Assembly (NCBI GenBank): GCA_009787345.1
Contig: WRGF01000218.1
Coordinates: 1 to 55,176, forward strand
Direction: 5' to 3'
Length of the DNA: 55,176 nucleotides
Origin: Turicibacter sp.
Lineage (GTDB): Bacteria > Bacillota_I > Bacilli_A > MOL361 > Turicibacteraceae
The notes below the pieces were generated by a model. The model made no database searches. It saw nothing but the letters and a program-made list of their open reading frames with translations, and was not told the origin of the DNA. Of this stretch, positions 16,975 through 26,673 are shown piece by piece. The stretch's first letter is position 1. The number at the start of each line of letters is the position of its first letter. Both the position numbers and the translations under genes were made by a program.

Positions 16975-19392
16975 ATGGGTAATGCAACCCAGGAACGGAT
17001 TCAGGTGATGCGCCTGGAGGATATTATCGGGGAGCGTTTTGGGCGCTATTCCAAGTATATCATCCAAGACCGCGCCCTTCCAGATGTCCGGGATGGCTTA
17101 AAACCGGTTCAGCGGCGTATTTTATACACCATGTACAAAGACGGGAATACGTTTGAAAGGGCATTCCGTAAATCAGCCAAGACCGTAGGCAACGTGATTG
17201 GTACCTATCACCCCCATGGGGATTCGTCTGTTTACGACGCCATGGTCCGCATGTCCCAGGATTGGAAACTTAGGGATCCCCTCGTGCAGATGCATGGGAA
17301 TAATGGTTCTGTCGATGGCGACCCGGCTGCCGCCATGCGTTATACCGAAGCGCGCCTTTCCTCCATTGCGGGGCTTTTGCTAAAGGACATCGATAAAAAC
17401 CTGGTGGAATTCGTCCCCAACTACGACGACACCATGAAAGAACCGACGGTACTCCCTGCCTTTTTCCCGAATTTATTGGTCAACGGGGCGACCGGCATCT
17501 CAGCAGGTTATGCAACGGATATCCCGCCCCATAACCTGGAAGAAGTCATTGACGCCGTTATTTTTAGGATGAATAAAAAACGTTCCACCCTTGCGGACCT
17601 GCTGAAATTCATCAAAGGCCCTGATTTCCCAACAGGTGCTACCATCCAGGGAAAAGCAGAGATAGAAAAAGCTTACGCTACCGGGAAAGGGCGCATCATC
17701 GTCCGTTCCAAGACAGCGGTGGAGCAAGTGCGCGGGGGACGGGAACAAATCGTTATTACCGAACTTCCTTACGAAGTCAACAAGGCAAACCTGGTCAAAA
17801 AAATCGAAGACTTCCGGATTGACCGAAAAGTCGAGGGGATCATGGAAGTCCGGGATGAAACCGACCGCAATGGGATGCGCATTGTCATTGAGCTGAAGCG
17901 GGACGTCAAAACGGACAGCGTCCTGAATTATTTATTTAAAAACACGGACCTGCAGGTGTCTTATAACATCAACATGGTCGCCATCCATAACAAGCGCCCT
18001 GTCCTCATGGGGCTCATGGACTTGGTGGATGCCTATATCCAGCACCAAAAAGACGTGGTGACCAATCGCTCTAACTACGATTTGAAGCGGGCACGGGAGC
18101 GGCAACACATTGTGGAAGGCCTGATCAAAATGGTTTCGGTCATCGATGAAGTGGTTGCCATCATCCGCGGTTCCAAAGACAAAGCTGATGCCAAGGTCAA
18201 CCTCATCAAAGCCTTTTCTTTTAGCGAAATCCAGGCGGAAGCCATCGTCATGCTGCAACTTTACCGCTTGACCAATACTGATGTCACGGCCCTGCAACGG
18301 GAAAATGAAGAACTGAATGTGACCATCGAATACTTGATGAGCATCCTTTCAAGCGAATCCAAGCTTTTAAAAGTCATCCAGCAAGAGCTTAAAGCTGTTA
18401 GGGATAAGTTTGGGACGAAGAGGAAAAGCCTGATCGAAGCGGAAATCCAGGAGATCAAAATCGATGAAACCGACATGATTGTCCGTGAAGATGTGATGGT
18501 TTCCATTACAAAAGATGGTTATGTGAAGCGGACGAGCCTGCGTTCTTATTCCATGTCCAAATCAGATGCCACTACCTTGAAGGAGGGGGATTCCCTCATT
18601 GCCAGGGTCCAGGTCGATACCATCAAGACCCTGCTGATGTTCACTAACCGGGGAAGCTTTGTTTTCTTGCCGGTGTTCAAGTTGCCAGAGTTTAAATGGA
18701 AAGACCTAGGGCAGCACTTATCCAACATCGTTACCATGGACAATGATGAAAAAATCGTGTCGGCAATGGTAGTCGAGGACTTTAAAGTAGAGGAGCATGT
18801 CTTATTGGCTACCCGTGGCGGCCTCATTAAACGGGTAAAACTTCAAGACTTCGAGGTGCTTCGCTACAACCGGGCTATGATGGCGATGAAGGTTGGCGAG
18901 GCTGATGAATTGATCAGCGCCCTGCGGATTGGCGAAAAAAATAAGGACGATGTGATCATTGCGACGAAAGAAGCCTACCTGCTTCGCTTCCCAGTGGAAG
19001 AAGTACCGGTCTCTGGGACCAAGACCATGGGGGTCAAAGCCATCAACCTTGGCATCCATGACGAGGTCATCAAAGTCCTAATGGGCTCCAACAAAGAAGA
19101 GCTGCTCCTTTTGACGAACCGCGGGAACGTGAAAAAAGTCCGTGTCCGAAGCCTGGTGGCTTCTAGCCGGGCTAAAAAGGGCGTCACTGGCATCAAATCC
19201 ATCAAGTCCAATCCCCATTGCTTCAGGGACATGGTCAAAGTGGCGGATGCCCAGGAAGTTTCTGTCCAGACCCAAAATGGCATCCTAAAACTCAAGGTTG
19301 ACCTAAAAACAGGGGACTTGGCCTCTATGGGGACTAATCTGGTAGAAGAATCCGATGGACCCCTGCAATTTATTGTGGAAGAAAAAGAATAG
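16975..19392 (+). CDS. parC: DNA topoisomerase IV subunit A
   Basis: ParC makes the double-strand break and religates it. In this 805-residue protein the catalytic tyrosine is Y123 in RYTEARLS; the quinolone-determining region HPHGDSSVYDAMVRMSQ lies just upstream; beta-pinwheel repeats of the C-terminal domain begin near residue 500 (for example VSITKDGYVKRT). I chose ATG 16975 (MGNATQERIQ) because homologues start there; the reading frame is open further upstream to 16885 but that part has no family resemblance. A 157-base gap with GC-rich inverted repeats separates it from parE. Confidence 0.95.
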   Translation: MGNATQERIQVMRLEDIIGERFGRYSKYIIQDRALPDVRDGLKPVQRRILYTMYKDGNTFERAFRKSAKTVGNVIGTYHPHGDSSVYDAMVRMSQDWKLRDPLVQMHGNNGSVDGDPAAAMRYTEARLSSIAGLLLKDIDKNLVEFVPNYDDTMKEPTVLPAFFPNLLVNGATGISAGYATDIPPHNLEEVIDAVIFRMNKKRSTLADLLKFIKGPDFPTGATIQGKAEIEKAYATGKGRIIVRSKTAVEQVRGGREQIVITELPYEVNKANLVKKIEDFRIDRKVEGIMEVRDETDRNGMRIVIELKRDVKTDSVLNYLFKNTDLQVSYNINMVAIHNKRPVLMGLMDLVDAYIQHQKDVVTNRSNYDLKRARERQHIVEGLIKMVSVIDEVVAIIRGSKDKADAKVNLIKAFSFSEIQAEAIVMLQLYRLTNTDVTALQRENEELNVTIEYLMSILSSESKLLKVIQQELKAVRDKFGTKRKSLIEAEIQEIKIDETDMIVREDVMVSITKDGYVKRTSLRSYSMSKSDATTLKEGDSLIARVQVDTIKTLLMFTNRGSFVFLPVFKLPEFKWKDLGQHLSNIVTMDNDEKIVSAMVVEDFKVEEHVLLATRGGLIKRVKLQDFEVLRYNRAMMAMKVGEADELISALRIGEKNKDDVIIATKEAYLLRFPVEEVPVSGTKTMGVKAINLGIHDEVIKVLMGSNKEELLLLTNRGNVKKVRVRSLVASSRAKKGVTGIKSIKSNPHCFRDMVKVADAQEVSVQTQNGILKLKVDLKTGDLASMGTNLVEESDGPLQFIVEEKE

Positions 19393-19403
19393 ATTGAGAT
19401 ACC

Positions 19404-19431
19404 AGCCCGGAAAACTTTTCCGGGTTTTTTG
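19404..19431 (+). terminator. Rho-independent terminator after parC
   Basis: CCCGGAAAA at 19406-19414 pairs with TTTTCCGGG at 19416-19424 and six T follow. Confidence 0.9.
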
Positions 19432-19440
19432 TCGTAAGCC

Positions 19441-19469
19441 TCATATCCACCTCTTCGCCATCATAAGCT
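19441..19469 (+). promoter_or_regulatory. Candidate sigma-E-type promoter of yqfC-yqfD
   Basis: TCATATC at 19441-19447 and CATAAGCT at 19462-19469, 14 bases apart, resemble the mother-cell sigma-E consensus (TCATATT, about 14 bases, CATACAAT). yqfC and yqfD are sigma-E targets in Bacillus. Found by eye only. Confidence 0.45.
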
Positions 19470-19517
19470 TGATTATGAAAAAATAAAATAATTCAATAGA
19501 TGGTGATGTGATATGTT

Positions 19518-19787
19518 ATGATAAAAAAGATGGAATCGCTCATATTCAAGCAATCCCTGGGTTATTGCCTCGTCCAGCTTGTGAATAACCGGACGGTGCT
19601 GATTTCCAACCGCTGTTCCATTAAGCAATTCACGGAAACGGGCTGCCATATCATCGTCCCTAATGGGAGATACGAAATTTCAGGCCAAAACCTCAGGGTA
19701 GCGGAGTATGGGGATGACTTTGTCCGGATTGAGAGCGACCTGATTAAGTGCATCGCCTACGAGAAAGGGGGAAGCCCGGATGAATAA
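19518..19787 (+). CDS. yqfC: YqfC-like sporulation protein
   Basis: An 89-residue protein of the YabP/YqfC group, all-beta in character (LVQLVNNRTVLISNRCSIKQF, IVPNGRYEISGQNLRV). In Bacillus YqfC is made in the mother cell under sigma-E; its molecular role is unknown. Sequence similarity to known YqfC is modest by eye, so the call leans on size, fold-like pattern and the 8-base overlap with yqfD, a constant pairing. ATG 19518 follows a GGTGATG-like site. Confidence 0.8.
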   Translation: MIKKMESLIFKQSLGYCLVQLVNNRTVLISNRCSIKQFTETGCHIIVPNGRYEISGQNLRVAEYGDDFVRIESDLIKCIAYEKGGSPDE

Positions 19788-20913
19788 TAGATGGCTGGGT
19801 TTTTTGATCCCCAAAGTACAGGTCGTCGTCCCATCGATGGATGATGTCGCCTACCTGCATCGCCGCAAAGTTTTCATTTATGAACTGAAAAAGCACCCAG
19901 GAGGCTATCAAATCACTGTGCGAAAGGGCGTGCTGAAACACCTCGATGTCCAGTACTCCCATCCAAGGACCCGTTCCATATACCCGTCATTGGGGAAATT
20001 TGCACTTCCAGTGCTTGCTGTTTTCTTTGCGATGATGGCACTCATGCAGCGCTATACGATTGGCTACGTCATTTCGGGAAACTCCACTCCCGAGCAAAGG
20101 CTGGAAATTGAACTGATCGTCTCCCCTCATTTTTACATCCTGGGCCCCTTTGAATTTTTACTGACAGACAATGATCAGATCGAGGCAGCCATCAAGGAAC
20201 ATTTCGATGAATACATTTGGGTGGAAGCATCCCGTCAGGGAAACAACGTCAATATTGAAGTTTTCCACACCTCGAACAACCGCGTCCAAACAGAGCCTGG
20301 CTACAGCTTTGGCCTCCACGCCAGCCGCAGCGGGATGATTAGGAAAGTCAACGTCAAGACCGGCAGGGCATTGGTCAGCCCGGGTCAAATGGTCCGTGCA
20401 GGGGATAGGCTCATTACGAGTACCGTCCTTGACCCGACAGGAAGCAATGTCGAAATCCCGACCCATAAAACCGTGTCAGGGGAAGTCCTGGCCGAAACGT
20501 GGTATTTGGCGGAAGTGACCTTCCCGCAGCACTATGTGGAAACCATGCTGACGACCCGCATGGACACCCGGCGCGTGCTGCACCTTGGGAGCCAAAGCTG
20601 GCAATTTCCCGGCAGCGATGTCGAATATGGGGATTTCACCACCAGGGTAAGGCGCATCGATCCCTTTTTTTTCCTAGAGAATTCCCCCCTTTTCCTAGAA
20701 ACCATTCACTATTACGAAAAAAGTGATATAATGAAAGTAAATGATTTGGAGGAAATCAAGCAAAATGCCGCTTCGCTGATCAAGAATCAGTTCGCGGAAC
20801 AAACGGATAAGGAATTTGAATTGCTTGATTTGCAGATACTAGAACAAGGGGTACTGGAAAATCAGGTCAGCCTGCTGTTTCATGTGACCATCCTTGAAAA
20901 TATCGCTTACTAG
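19780..20913 (+). CDS. yqfD: Stage IV sporulation membrane protein YqfD
   Basis: YqfD is a mother-cell membrane protein found across spore-formers; the exact role is not established. The 377-residue product has the expected layout: an N-terminal cytoplasmic domain, one transmembrane helix at about residues 69-88 (FALPVLAVFFAMMALM), and a large extracytoplasmic domain carrying SGMIRKVNVKTGRALVSPGQMVRAGDRLITS, a hallmark of the family. It overlaps yqfC by 8 bases and lies 12 bases before phoH. The yqfC-yqfD-phoH-ybeY-dgkA-era order is the Bacillus one. Confidence 0.92.
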   Translation: MNNRWLGFLIPKVQVVVPSMDDVAYLHRRKVFIYELKKHPGGYQITVRKGVLKHLDVQYSHPRTRSIYPSLGKFALPVLAVFFAMMALMQRYTIGYVISGNSTPEQRLEIELIVSPHFYILGPFEFLLTDNDQIEAAIKEHFDEYIWVEASRQGNNVNIEVFHTSNNRVQTEPGYSFGLHASRSGMIRKVNVKTGRALVSPGQMVRAGDRLITSTVLDPTGSNVEIPTHKTVSGEVLAETWYLAEVTFPQHYVETMLTTRMDTRRVLHLGSQSWQFPGSDVEYGDFTTRVRRIDPFFFLENSPLFLETIHYYEKSDIMKVNDLEEIKQNAASLIKNQFAEQTDKEFELLDLQILEQGVLENQVSLLFHVTILENIAY

Positions 20914-20925
20914 AGGAGTTGAATT

Positions 20926-21894
20926 ATGGGAACAGATCCGATCAAAACCACAACGGTGTTCAAAACAAACGATGAGGCCATTGCGGTCGCAGGCCAGCGC
21001 GATAAACACTTGAAGATTTTTGAAGATTATTTTGGGGTGGAAATCTCCCTAAGGGGGGACCAGCTCTTCATTTATAACGGGGAAGGCAAGTCAGAGGCCA
21101 TCATCCAGGTCATGGATGCTTTGGTCCAGCTGCACCGAAAAGGCCAGGCCATTACGGAGCGCGATGTCTTATATGCCATCAAGATGAACGAGGCCAATCA
21201 GCTGGGGGATTTGGAATCCCTCTTTGACCAGCGCTATAAGATCATCAAGACGCTTCAGGGGAAAACCATTTACGCGAAAACCTTCAACCAAAAAACCTAT
21301 TACAGCAAAATCCAGGAAAATGACCTGGTATTTGGGATTGGGCCGGCGGGGACCGGGAAAACCTATCTGGCAGTTATTATCGGGGTTGCCATGCTCAAAA
21401 AAAACCTGGTCCGAAAAATCATCCTGACCCGCCCCGTGGTGGAAGCAGGCGAGTCGCTTGGCTTCTTGCCGGGGGATCTGAAGGAAAAGGTCGATCCGTA
21501 TTTGCGCCCCCTTTATGATGCCCTTCATGACGTCTTGGGAATGGAACAGACGGAAAAGTTGATTGAAAAAGGCGTCATCGAAATTGCCCCGCTTGCCTAC
21601 ATGCGCGGCCGGACCTTAGAAGATGCTTACATCATCTTGGACGAGGCACAAAACACGACGAAGCAGCAGATGAAAATGTTTTTGACCCGCCTTGGGTTCA
21701 ATTCCAAGATGGTCATTACCGGGGATGAAACCCAGATCGACTTGCCAAATGCCGTGCGGTCGGGGCTCAAGCATGCCCAAGAAATCCTAAAAGACGTCAA
21801 AGGCATTGAATTTGTCCGTTTCCAAACGGTGGATGTGGTCCGGCACACGCTGGTCCAAAAAATCATTGAAAGCTATGAAACTTCAGGGGAATAA
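20926..21894 (+). CDS. phoH: PhoH-like ATPase
   Basis: PhoH-family proteins are cytoplasmic P-loop ATPases related to RNA helicase cores, linked by context to RNA metabolism through YbeY. The 322-residue protein has an N-terminal KH-like region, a P-loop GPAGTGKTYLAV near residue 140, ILTRPVVEAGE, a DEAQNTT Walker B motif and VITGDETQIDLP. ATG 20926 follows GAGGAG. It continues the yqfC-yqfD transcription unit; in Bacillus the pair phoH-ybeY is very conserved. Confidence 0.95.
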   Translation: MGTDPIKTTTVFKTNDEAIAVAGQRDKHLKIFEDYFGVEISLRGDQLFIYNGEGKSEAIIQVMDALVQLHRKGQAITERDVLYAIKMNEANQLGDLESLFDQRYKIIKTLQGKTIYAKTFNQKTYYSKIQENDLVFGIGPAGTGKTYLAVIIGVAMLKKNLVRKIILTRPVVEAGESLGFLPGDLKEKVDPYLRPLYDALHDVLGMEQTEKLIEKGVIEIAPLAYMRGRTLEDAYIILDEAQNTTKQQMKMFLTRLGFNSKMVITGDETQIDLPNAVRSGLKHAQEILKDVKGIEFVRFQTVDVVRHTLVQKIIESYETSGE

Positions 21895-21900
21895 CGAAGT

Positions 21901-21953
21901 GACGGGGGACCGCTTTGCAAGTCATTGCATAGAGGTCTTTTCCCCTTTTTTAG
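21901..21953 (+). terminator. Possible terminator or attenuator between phoH and ybeY
   Basis: A GGGG/GACC arm (from 21904) can pair with GGTC/CCCC ending at 21945, followed by six T. The stem is imperfect, so partial read-through into ybeY is likely. Confidence 0.4.
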
Positions 21954-21978
21954 AAAAATAGATCGACGAGGTGGGCCC

Positions 21979-22452
21979 ATGGGAATTGAAATAGAGTTTT
22001 ACAATCAGACCGGCGAAGAAACAGGCGCTTTTGAAAGCCAGGTGCAAACGGTCATCGAAGCGGCGGCCAAGCGGGAGTCCCTAGCCGGCAAGCCTATTGA
22101 AATGAGCGTCATCTTTGTGACGGACGAAGAAATCAGGCAGATCAACAGCCAATACCGGCAAAAAGATGCAGTTACCGATGTGATTACCTTCGCCATGGAA
22201 GATGAAGTGGATGGTGAAATCCAGATTAAAGGGATCCCGATGCCCCGGATGCTAGGGGATGTGTTTATCGCCTTGCCCCGGACGCGGGAGCAAGCCGCCC
22301 GTTATGGCCACTCCTTTACCCGTGAACTTAGTTTTTTGGCAGTCCATGGATTTTTGCACCTTTTAGGATATGACCATCAAAATGAAGCCGACGAGCAGGT
22401 GATGTTTGGCAAGCAGGAGGCTATTTTAAATGAGCTGGGAATCCAACGTTAA
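21979..22452 (+). CDS. ybeY: Endoribonuclease YbeY
   Basis: YbeY is a zinc-dependent single-strand endoribonuclease involved in rRNA maturation and ribosome quality control. The 157-residue product carries the metal-binding HGFLHLLGYDH motif (three histidines in H-x3-H-x5-H spacing) and the upstream YRQKDAVTDVITFAM signature. ATG 21979 follows GAGGTGGG; the longer in-frame ATG at 21925 lies before this site and is not used. It overlaps dgkA by 23 bases. Confidence 0.96.
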   Translation: MGIEIEFYNQTGEETGAFESQVQTVIEAAAKRESLAGKPIEMSVIFVTDEEIRQINSQYRQKDAVTDVITFAMEDEVDGEIQIKGIPMPRMLGDVFIALPRTREQAARYGHSFTRELSFLAVHGFLHLLGYDHQNEADEQVMFGKQEAILNELGIQR

Positions 22453-22834
22453 GAAAGTCAAAGAGGATCATTCGCTGAGCGCCTTGGCCCGTTCGTTTAA
22501 ATATGCCTTCATTGGCATCTTGACAGCGATGCGAATAAGTCGTAATATTAAAGTCCACTACTTGATTTCTATTGTGGTCGTGCTAATGGCTATCCATTTT
22601 CGGATAACCCCCTTGGAATACGCTGTCTTGCTCCTGGTCATTACCCAGGTCATCTGCCTGGAGATGGTCAACACCGCCATCGAGCGGACCATCGACTTAT
22701 TGACCGGGAAGCAGCATGTCTACGCCAAAATAGCCAAGGACGTGGCAGCAGGGGCTGTCCTGATGTCGGTAGGTGCTGCCGTTACCATCGGGACCATTAT
22801 TTTTTGGCCCCATCTGGCAAATTTGTTTTACTGA
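22430..22834 (+). CDS. dgkA: Undecaprenol/diacylglycerol kinase family protein
   Basis: Gram-positive DgkA homologues phosphorylate undecaprenol (or diacylglycerol) in the membrane, feeding the lipid carrier pool for cell-wall synthesis. The 134-residue protein has an N-terminal amphipathic segment, three transmembrane helices and the family signature [20 protein letters not shown] with the catalytic Glu and Asn. AGGAGG lies about ten bases before ATG 22430, inside ybeY. In B. subtilis cdd follows dgkA; here era follows directly. Confidence 0.94.
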   Translation: MSWESNVKKVKEDHSLSALARSFKYAFIGILTAMRISRNIKVHYLISIVVVLMAIHFRITPLEYAVLLLVITQVICLEMVNTAIERTIDLLTGKQHVYAKIAKDVAAGAVLMSVGAAVTIGTIIFWPHLANLFY

Positions 22835-22845
22835 AGGAGAAATTT

Positions 22846-23757
22846 ATGAACCAAATAAAATTCAAGTCTGGGTTTATTTCCATCATCGGGCGTCCCAATG
22901 TGGGCAAATCCACATTTTTGAATAAGGTCCTGGGCAAAAAAATCGCCATTATGAGCGACAAGCCCCAAACGACCCGCAATAAAATCCAGGGCGTCGTGAC
23001 GGATTCCGAGTCCCAGATCATCTTTATCGACACGCCTGGGATCCATAAGCCCAAGCACGAGCTGGGCAAATTCATGACGGACCTTGCCATTGGCACGTTG
23101 AATCAGGTGGACGCTGTCATGTTCATGGTCAACGCCACGGAAAAAATCGGGAAGGGCGACCGCTTCATCCTCGAATATTTAAAATCCGTCAAGCAGCCCG
23201 TTTATCTGATCATCAACAAAATCGACTTGATTTCCAAAGAAGAACTGATTGCGGTCATTGCATCATTTAGGGAAGAACATGAATTTACCGGGGTCATCCC
23301 CATTTCCGCTTTGACCGGGGAAAACATCGATACCCTCCTAGATGTCATGAAAGATACCTTGCCGGAAGGGCCGCAGTTTTACCCATCCGAATACGTGACG
23401 GACCATCCTGAGCGCTTTATCATCTCGGAACTGATCCGGGAAAAGGTGCTGCACCTGACCCATGAGGAAGTGCCCCACTCCGTGGCTGTCACCGTGGATA
23501 AGATCGAAAAAGCACCTGATGGGAAAAACCTCATCGACGTCATGGCTACCATTGTGGTGGAACGGTCCTCCCAAAAAGGGATCTTGATCGGCAAAGGCGG
23601 GAAAATGCTCAAAGACATCGGTTCCATGGCCCGAAGGGACATCACCAACCTGCTGGGGACGAAAATCTACCTGGAGCTTTGGGTGAAGGTCCAAAAAGAC
23701 TGGCGCAATAAAAAACTTTACCTGAATGACTTCGGTTACAGCGATAAAGATTACTAG
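22846..23757 (+). CDS. era: GTPase Era
   Basis: Era is an essential GTPase that binds the 3' end of 16S rRNA and helps assemble the 30S subunit. The 303-residue protein has G1 GRPNVGKS at 15-22, G3 DTPG, G4 NKID and a C-terminal KH domain with [22 protein letters not shown] 22846 is preceded by AAGGAGA; the in-frame ATG at 22804 belongs to the end of dgkA. The run ybeY-dgkA-era is compact, with 11 bases between dgkA and era. Confidence 0.97.
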   Translation: MNQIKFKSGFISIIGRPNVGKSTFLNKVLGKKIAIMSDKPQTTRNKIQGVVTDSESQIIFIDTPGIHKPKHELGKFMTDLAIGTLNQVDAVMFMVNATEKIGKGDRFILEYLKSVKQPVYLIINKIDLISKEELIAVIASFREEHEFTGVIPISALTGENIDTLLDVMKDTLPEGPQFYPSEYVTDHPERFIISELIREKVLHLTHEEVPHSVAVTVDKIEKAPDGKNLIDVMATIVVERSSQKGILIGKGGKMLKDIGSMARRDITNLLGTKIYLELWVKVQKDWRNKKLYLNDFGYSDKDY

Positions 23758-23901
23758 GGCTCACCGAGCCACTCGTCCTAACGATGGGAGAGGCTTACTA
23801 AAAATTTAGTTTTCAGCATGAATCGCAGATGTATAATTAAACAACTTTGGGCTATGCTAAAAACGGAGCTTGAAATTGAGTTGGAGAAGGGACTGTTTCG
23901 T

Positions 23902-24030
23902 ATGGATAGTTTCGAATGGGAAGTTTTCAAACGGACTGGAAAAGTCGACCATTACCTCTTGTGGAAGGAAGCGGAACCGGTTGGCGCCAGTACTTATCCA
24001 TCACTAAATTCAGGGCGTTTCAAAGATTGA
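23902..24030 (+). CDS. yqzL: YqzL-like small protein
   Basis: A 42-residue protein resembling YqzL, a very small Bacillus protein of unknown function found between era (or cdd) and recO. The signature is FEWEVFKRTGKVDHYLLWKE; B. subtilis YqzL has a similar FxWxVFxxTGxVxxYLLxKE pattern. ATG 23902 has GGAGAAGGG at 23883-23891. The in-frame extension to 23818 lacks a ribosome site. A terminator follows, before recO. Confidence 0.8.
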   Translation: MDSFEWEVFKRTGKVDHYLLWKEAEPVGASTYPSLNSGRFKD

Positions 24031-24046
24031 TTTTAAATGTCTATGC

Positions 24047-24082
24047 TCTCATCCGAACCTGCTGGCTCGGATTTTTTTTCGA
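24047..24082 (+). terminator. Rho-independent terminator after yqzL
   Basis: ATCCGA near 24050 pairs with TCGGAT near 24066-24071, followed by eight T. Confidence 0.75.
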
Positions 24083-24117
24083 AAAAAATTAAGGTGCTAA
24101 AGAAAGGGGGAGCGCAA

Positions 24118-24858
24118 ATGGCCATGGAAGCAGAAGGGATCATCTTAAAAAGCTTCAATTACGGAGACCATCATAAAATCATCCGGGTCCTCACTGACCG
24201 CCTGGGCATGATCGGGATTTTCGTCAACAATGCCAACAAGCCCCGCAGCAAGTACGGGACCTTGGCCCAGCCCATGGTCTTGGCCTCTTTCGCTTTAAAG
24301 GAAAGCTCGGGGGAGGGCGATCTTCATTTCCTGTATGGCGGCGAGGTGGACAACTATTTCCATCGCCTGAAGCTTGATTTTGAGAACGTGGCTTATTTTT
24401 ATGAGATGGCAGAAATCATCTTGCGGGGAGATTTGGAACCCGAGGCAGGTCCTTATCTGTTCAAACTGTTGAAGGGGGTGCTCCTCCTTGCGGACGATGG
24501 GGTGGATATGGAGCTTTTGTCTACGGCGTTTATGCTAAAGACCTTGCCTCTCCTTGGGATACGGCCCTCGATGGACTGCTGCTCGGGATGCGGGGGGACG
24601 GAAAATATTATGGGTGCCAGCATCTCTCAGGGGGGGATTGTTTGCTCGGGATGTTACCAACCAGGCGAGCAGTTGCTTATAAATGCCAAAGGGGTTCCCT
24701 TGTTTCGGGCCATGGAGCGGGTCAGGCTTGAAAAGCTTCGGGATGTCACCTTGGCCAGCAACCAACTGGATCCCATTCGCCAGTTTTTGGAGGGCTGGTA
24801 TGAAAGTTATGGCGGCTTTTCCCTGAAATCCACAAAAATCCTCAAAGTATTGCGTTAA
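24118..24858 (+). CDS. recO: DNA repair protein RecO
   Basis: RecO works in the RecFOR pathway, loading RecA on gapped DNA and annealing strands. The 246-residue protein has an N-terminal OB fold beginning EGIILKSFNYGDHHKIIRVLT and a C-terminal zinc site with CSGCGG and CSGC (two CxxC pairs). ATG 24118 follows AAAGGGGGAG; an upstream in-frame ATG at 24037 overlaps the yqzL terminator and is rejected. With recA, mutSL and lexA it adds to the repair genes in this window. Confidence 0.94.
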   Translation: MAMEAEGIILKSFNYGDHHKIIRVLTDRLGMIGIFVNNANKPRSKYGTLAQPMVLASFALKESSGEGDLHFLYGGEVDNYFHRLKLDFENVAYFYEMAEIILRGDLEPEAGPYLFKLLKGVLLLADDGVDMELLSTAFMLKTLPLLGIRPSMDCCSGCGGTENIMGASISQGGIVCSGCYQPGEQLLINAKGVPLFRAMERVRLEKLRDVTLASNQLDPIRQFLEGWYESYGGFSLKSTKILKVLR

Positions 24859-24876
24859 AGGCAAATTTTCTGCATT

Positions 24877-24907
24877 TTGTATATTGTAATTCGGTTCGTG
24901 TTATAAT
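24877..24907 (+). promoter_or_regulatory. Promoter of the glyQS T-box transcript
   Basis: Consensus TATAAT at 24902-24907 with a TTGTAT at 24877-24882 (19-base spacer). Confidence 0.5.
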
Positions 24908-24913
24908 ATAATT

Positions 24914-25145
24914 AAACAATAAAATGGAATCATTGTGCGATGATGAAGAAAAGTAGGGCAAGTGTGCTTGGTCTTAAGCGAATCCGGGATGGTGCGAGCC
25001 GGAAACCAAGCTTTGCCTGAAAGGAACTTTGGAGCATGCGTTTTGAAAGTGGCGGGATTAAGGCAAGACTTCCGCAAATAGGGTGGAACCGCGGGAAATA
25101 CTCTCGTCCCTATGCATTTGGCATAGGCATGGGGGTTTTTATTTT
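24914..25145 (+). promoter_or_regulatory. T-box riboswitch (glycine) of glyQS
   Basis: The leader between recO and glyQS carries the T-box core GGGTGGAACCGCGGG at 25081-25095, followed by a terminator hairpin (about 25103-25139, TCCCTATGC/GCATAGG) and a T tract. GGC at 25051-25053 is a plausible glycine specifier codon. Uncharged tRNA-Gly would stabilise the antiterminator and allow transcription of glyQS. Confidence 0.92.
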
Positions 25146-25244
25146 CTAAAAAATCCAAAAGTTTCCTAAAACGGAGGAGGCTCTTGGAATTTTTTGCGGA
25201 TATGCCCCTGGCCTTCGGAACTTTTTACTGAGAGGAGCAATCAC

Positions 25245-26618
25245 ATGAACAAAGCAATGATGGAAAAAATTGTTAGTATGGCAAAAGCCCAGGGGTTTGT
25301 TTACCAGGGCAGCGAGATTTACGGCGGTTTGGCCAATACGTGGGACTATGGCCCACTTGGCGTCGAGCTGAAAAACAACGTTAAGAAAATGTGGTGGAAA
25401 AAATTCATCCAGGAATCCCCTTATAACGTTGGCCTTGACAGTGCGATCCTTATGAATCCCCAGACTTGGGTTGCTTCCGGGCACGTTGGCGGTTTTTCTG
25501 ACCCGCTCATGGATTGCAAAGCCTGTAAAAGCCGCCACCGCGCAGACAAATTGATCGAGGACCATAACCCGGAACTGGTCGCTGATGGCTGGACCGAAAC
25601 ACAGATGCAGGATTACATCCGCGAGCACGGCATCAAATGCCCGGATTGCGGCGCTACCGACTTTACGGACATCCGCCAATTCGAGCTTATGTTCAAGACC
25701 CATATGGGGGTTGTCAGCGATGCCACCTCTGCCATTTACATGCGTCCGGAAACGGCACAGGGGATTTTCGTCAACTTTGCCAACGTCCAGCGCACGAGCC
25801 GCAAGAAAGTCCCATTTGGGATTGGGCAAATCGGAAAATCCTTCCGCAATGAAATCACGCCGGGGAACTTTACGTTCCGTACCCGTGAATTTGAACAAAT
25901 GGAACTGGAATTTTTCTGCAAGCCGGGTACCGATGGGGACTGGTATGCGTTTTGGAAGGATTACTGTTGGAACTGGCTGATTGGCCTTGGGGTCAATCCG
26001 GAAAACATCCGCATGCGCGAGCATTCCGCCGAGGAACTCAGCCACTACTCCAACGGGACATCGGACATTGAATATAAATTCCCATTTGGTTGGGGCGAAC
26101 TATGGGGCATCGCCAACCGGACGGATTATGACCTGAAGGCCCACATGGCCCATTCAAAAGCCAACTTGGAGTACCGCGACCCGCACACCAATGAAAAATA
26201 CGTGCCTTACTGCATTGAGCCATCAGTCGGTGCTGACCGGGTAACCCTTGCATTCTTGGTGGACGCTTATGAAGAAGAAGCCCTAGAAGAAGGAAAAACC
26301 CGGGAAGTCCTTCATTTCCACCCGGCACTGGCGCCTTATAAGGCCGCTGTCCTGCCCCTTGTGAAAAAGCTAAGCAACGAAGCCATGGAACTTTATGGGG
26401 AATTATCCAAGCACCTGATGGTGGATTATGACGAAGCGGGCACCATCGGGAAACGCTACATGCGCCAAGACGCCATCGGGACCCCATTCTGCATCACTTT
26501 CGATTTCGATTCCCTAGAGGACAAAAAAGTGACGGTGCGCCACCGCGACACCATGGAGCAGGAACGGGTCGCCATCGAAGAACTGCCAGGCTACTTGATT
26601 TCAAAGGTGCAGTTTTAA
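25245..26618 (+). CDS. glyQS: Glycine-tRNA ligase (single-chain type)
   Basis: This class II synthetase charges tRNA-Gly. The 457-residue protein is the dimeric single-chain form found in Staphylococcus and some Bacillus, not the alpha2-beta2 GlyQ/GlyS of B. subtilis. Features include the N-terminal [24 protein letters not shown], two CxxC pairs of an insertion (CKACKS; CPDC), [27 protein letters not shown] (motif 2) and the C-terminal anticodon-binding domain ending in a [16 protein letters not shown] strand. ATG 25245 follows GAGGAG; the T-box leader is its control region. Confidence 0.96.
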   Translation: MNKAMMEKIVSMAKAQGFVYQGSEIYGGLANTWDYGPLGVELKNNVKKMWWKKFIQESPYNVGLDSAILMNPQTWVASGHVGGFSDPLMDCKACKSRHRADKLIEDHNPELVADGWTETQMQDYIREHGIKCPDCGATDFTDIRQFELMFKTHMGVVSDATSAIYMRPETAQGIFVNFANVQRTSRKKVPFGIGQIGKSFRNEITPGNFTFRTREFEQMELEFFCKPGTDGDWYAFWKDYCWNWLIGLGVNPENIRMREHSAEELSHYSNGTSDIEYKFPFGWGELWGIANRTDYDLKAHMAHSKANLEYRDPHTNEKYVPYCIEPSVGADRVTLAFLVDAYEEEALEEGKTREVLHFHPALAPYKAAVLPLVKKLSNEAMELYGELSKHLMVDYDEAGTIGKRYMRQDAIGTPFCITFDFDSLEDKKVTVRHRDTMEQERVAIEELPGYLISKVQF

Positions 26619-26673
26619 GGTAGGTTCCTAAAAAGCATGGGACCAGCATTTATCCGGGAGGGAGTTGAGGGAA

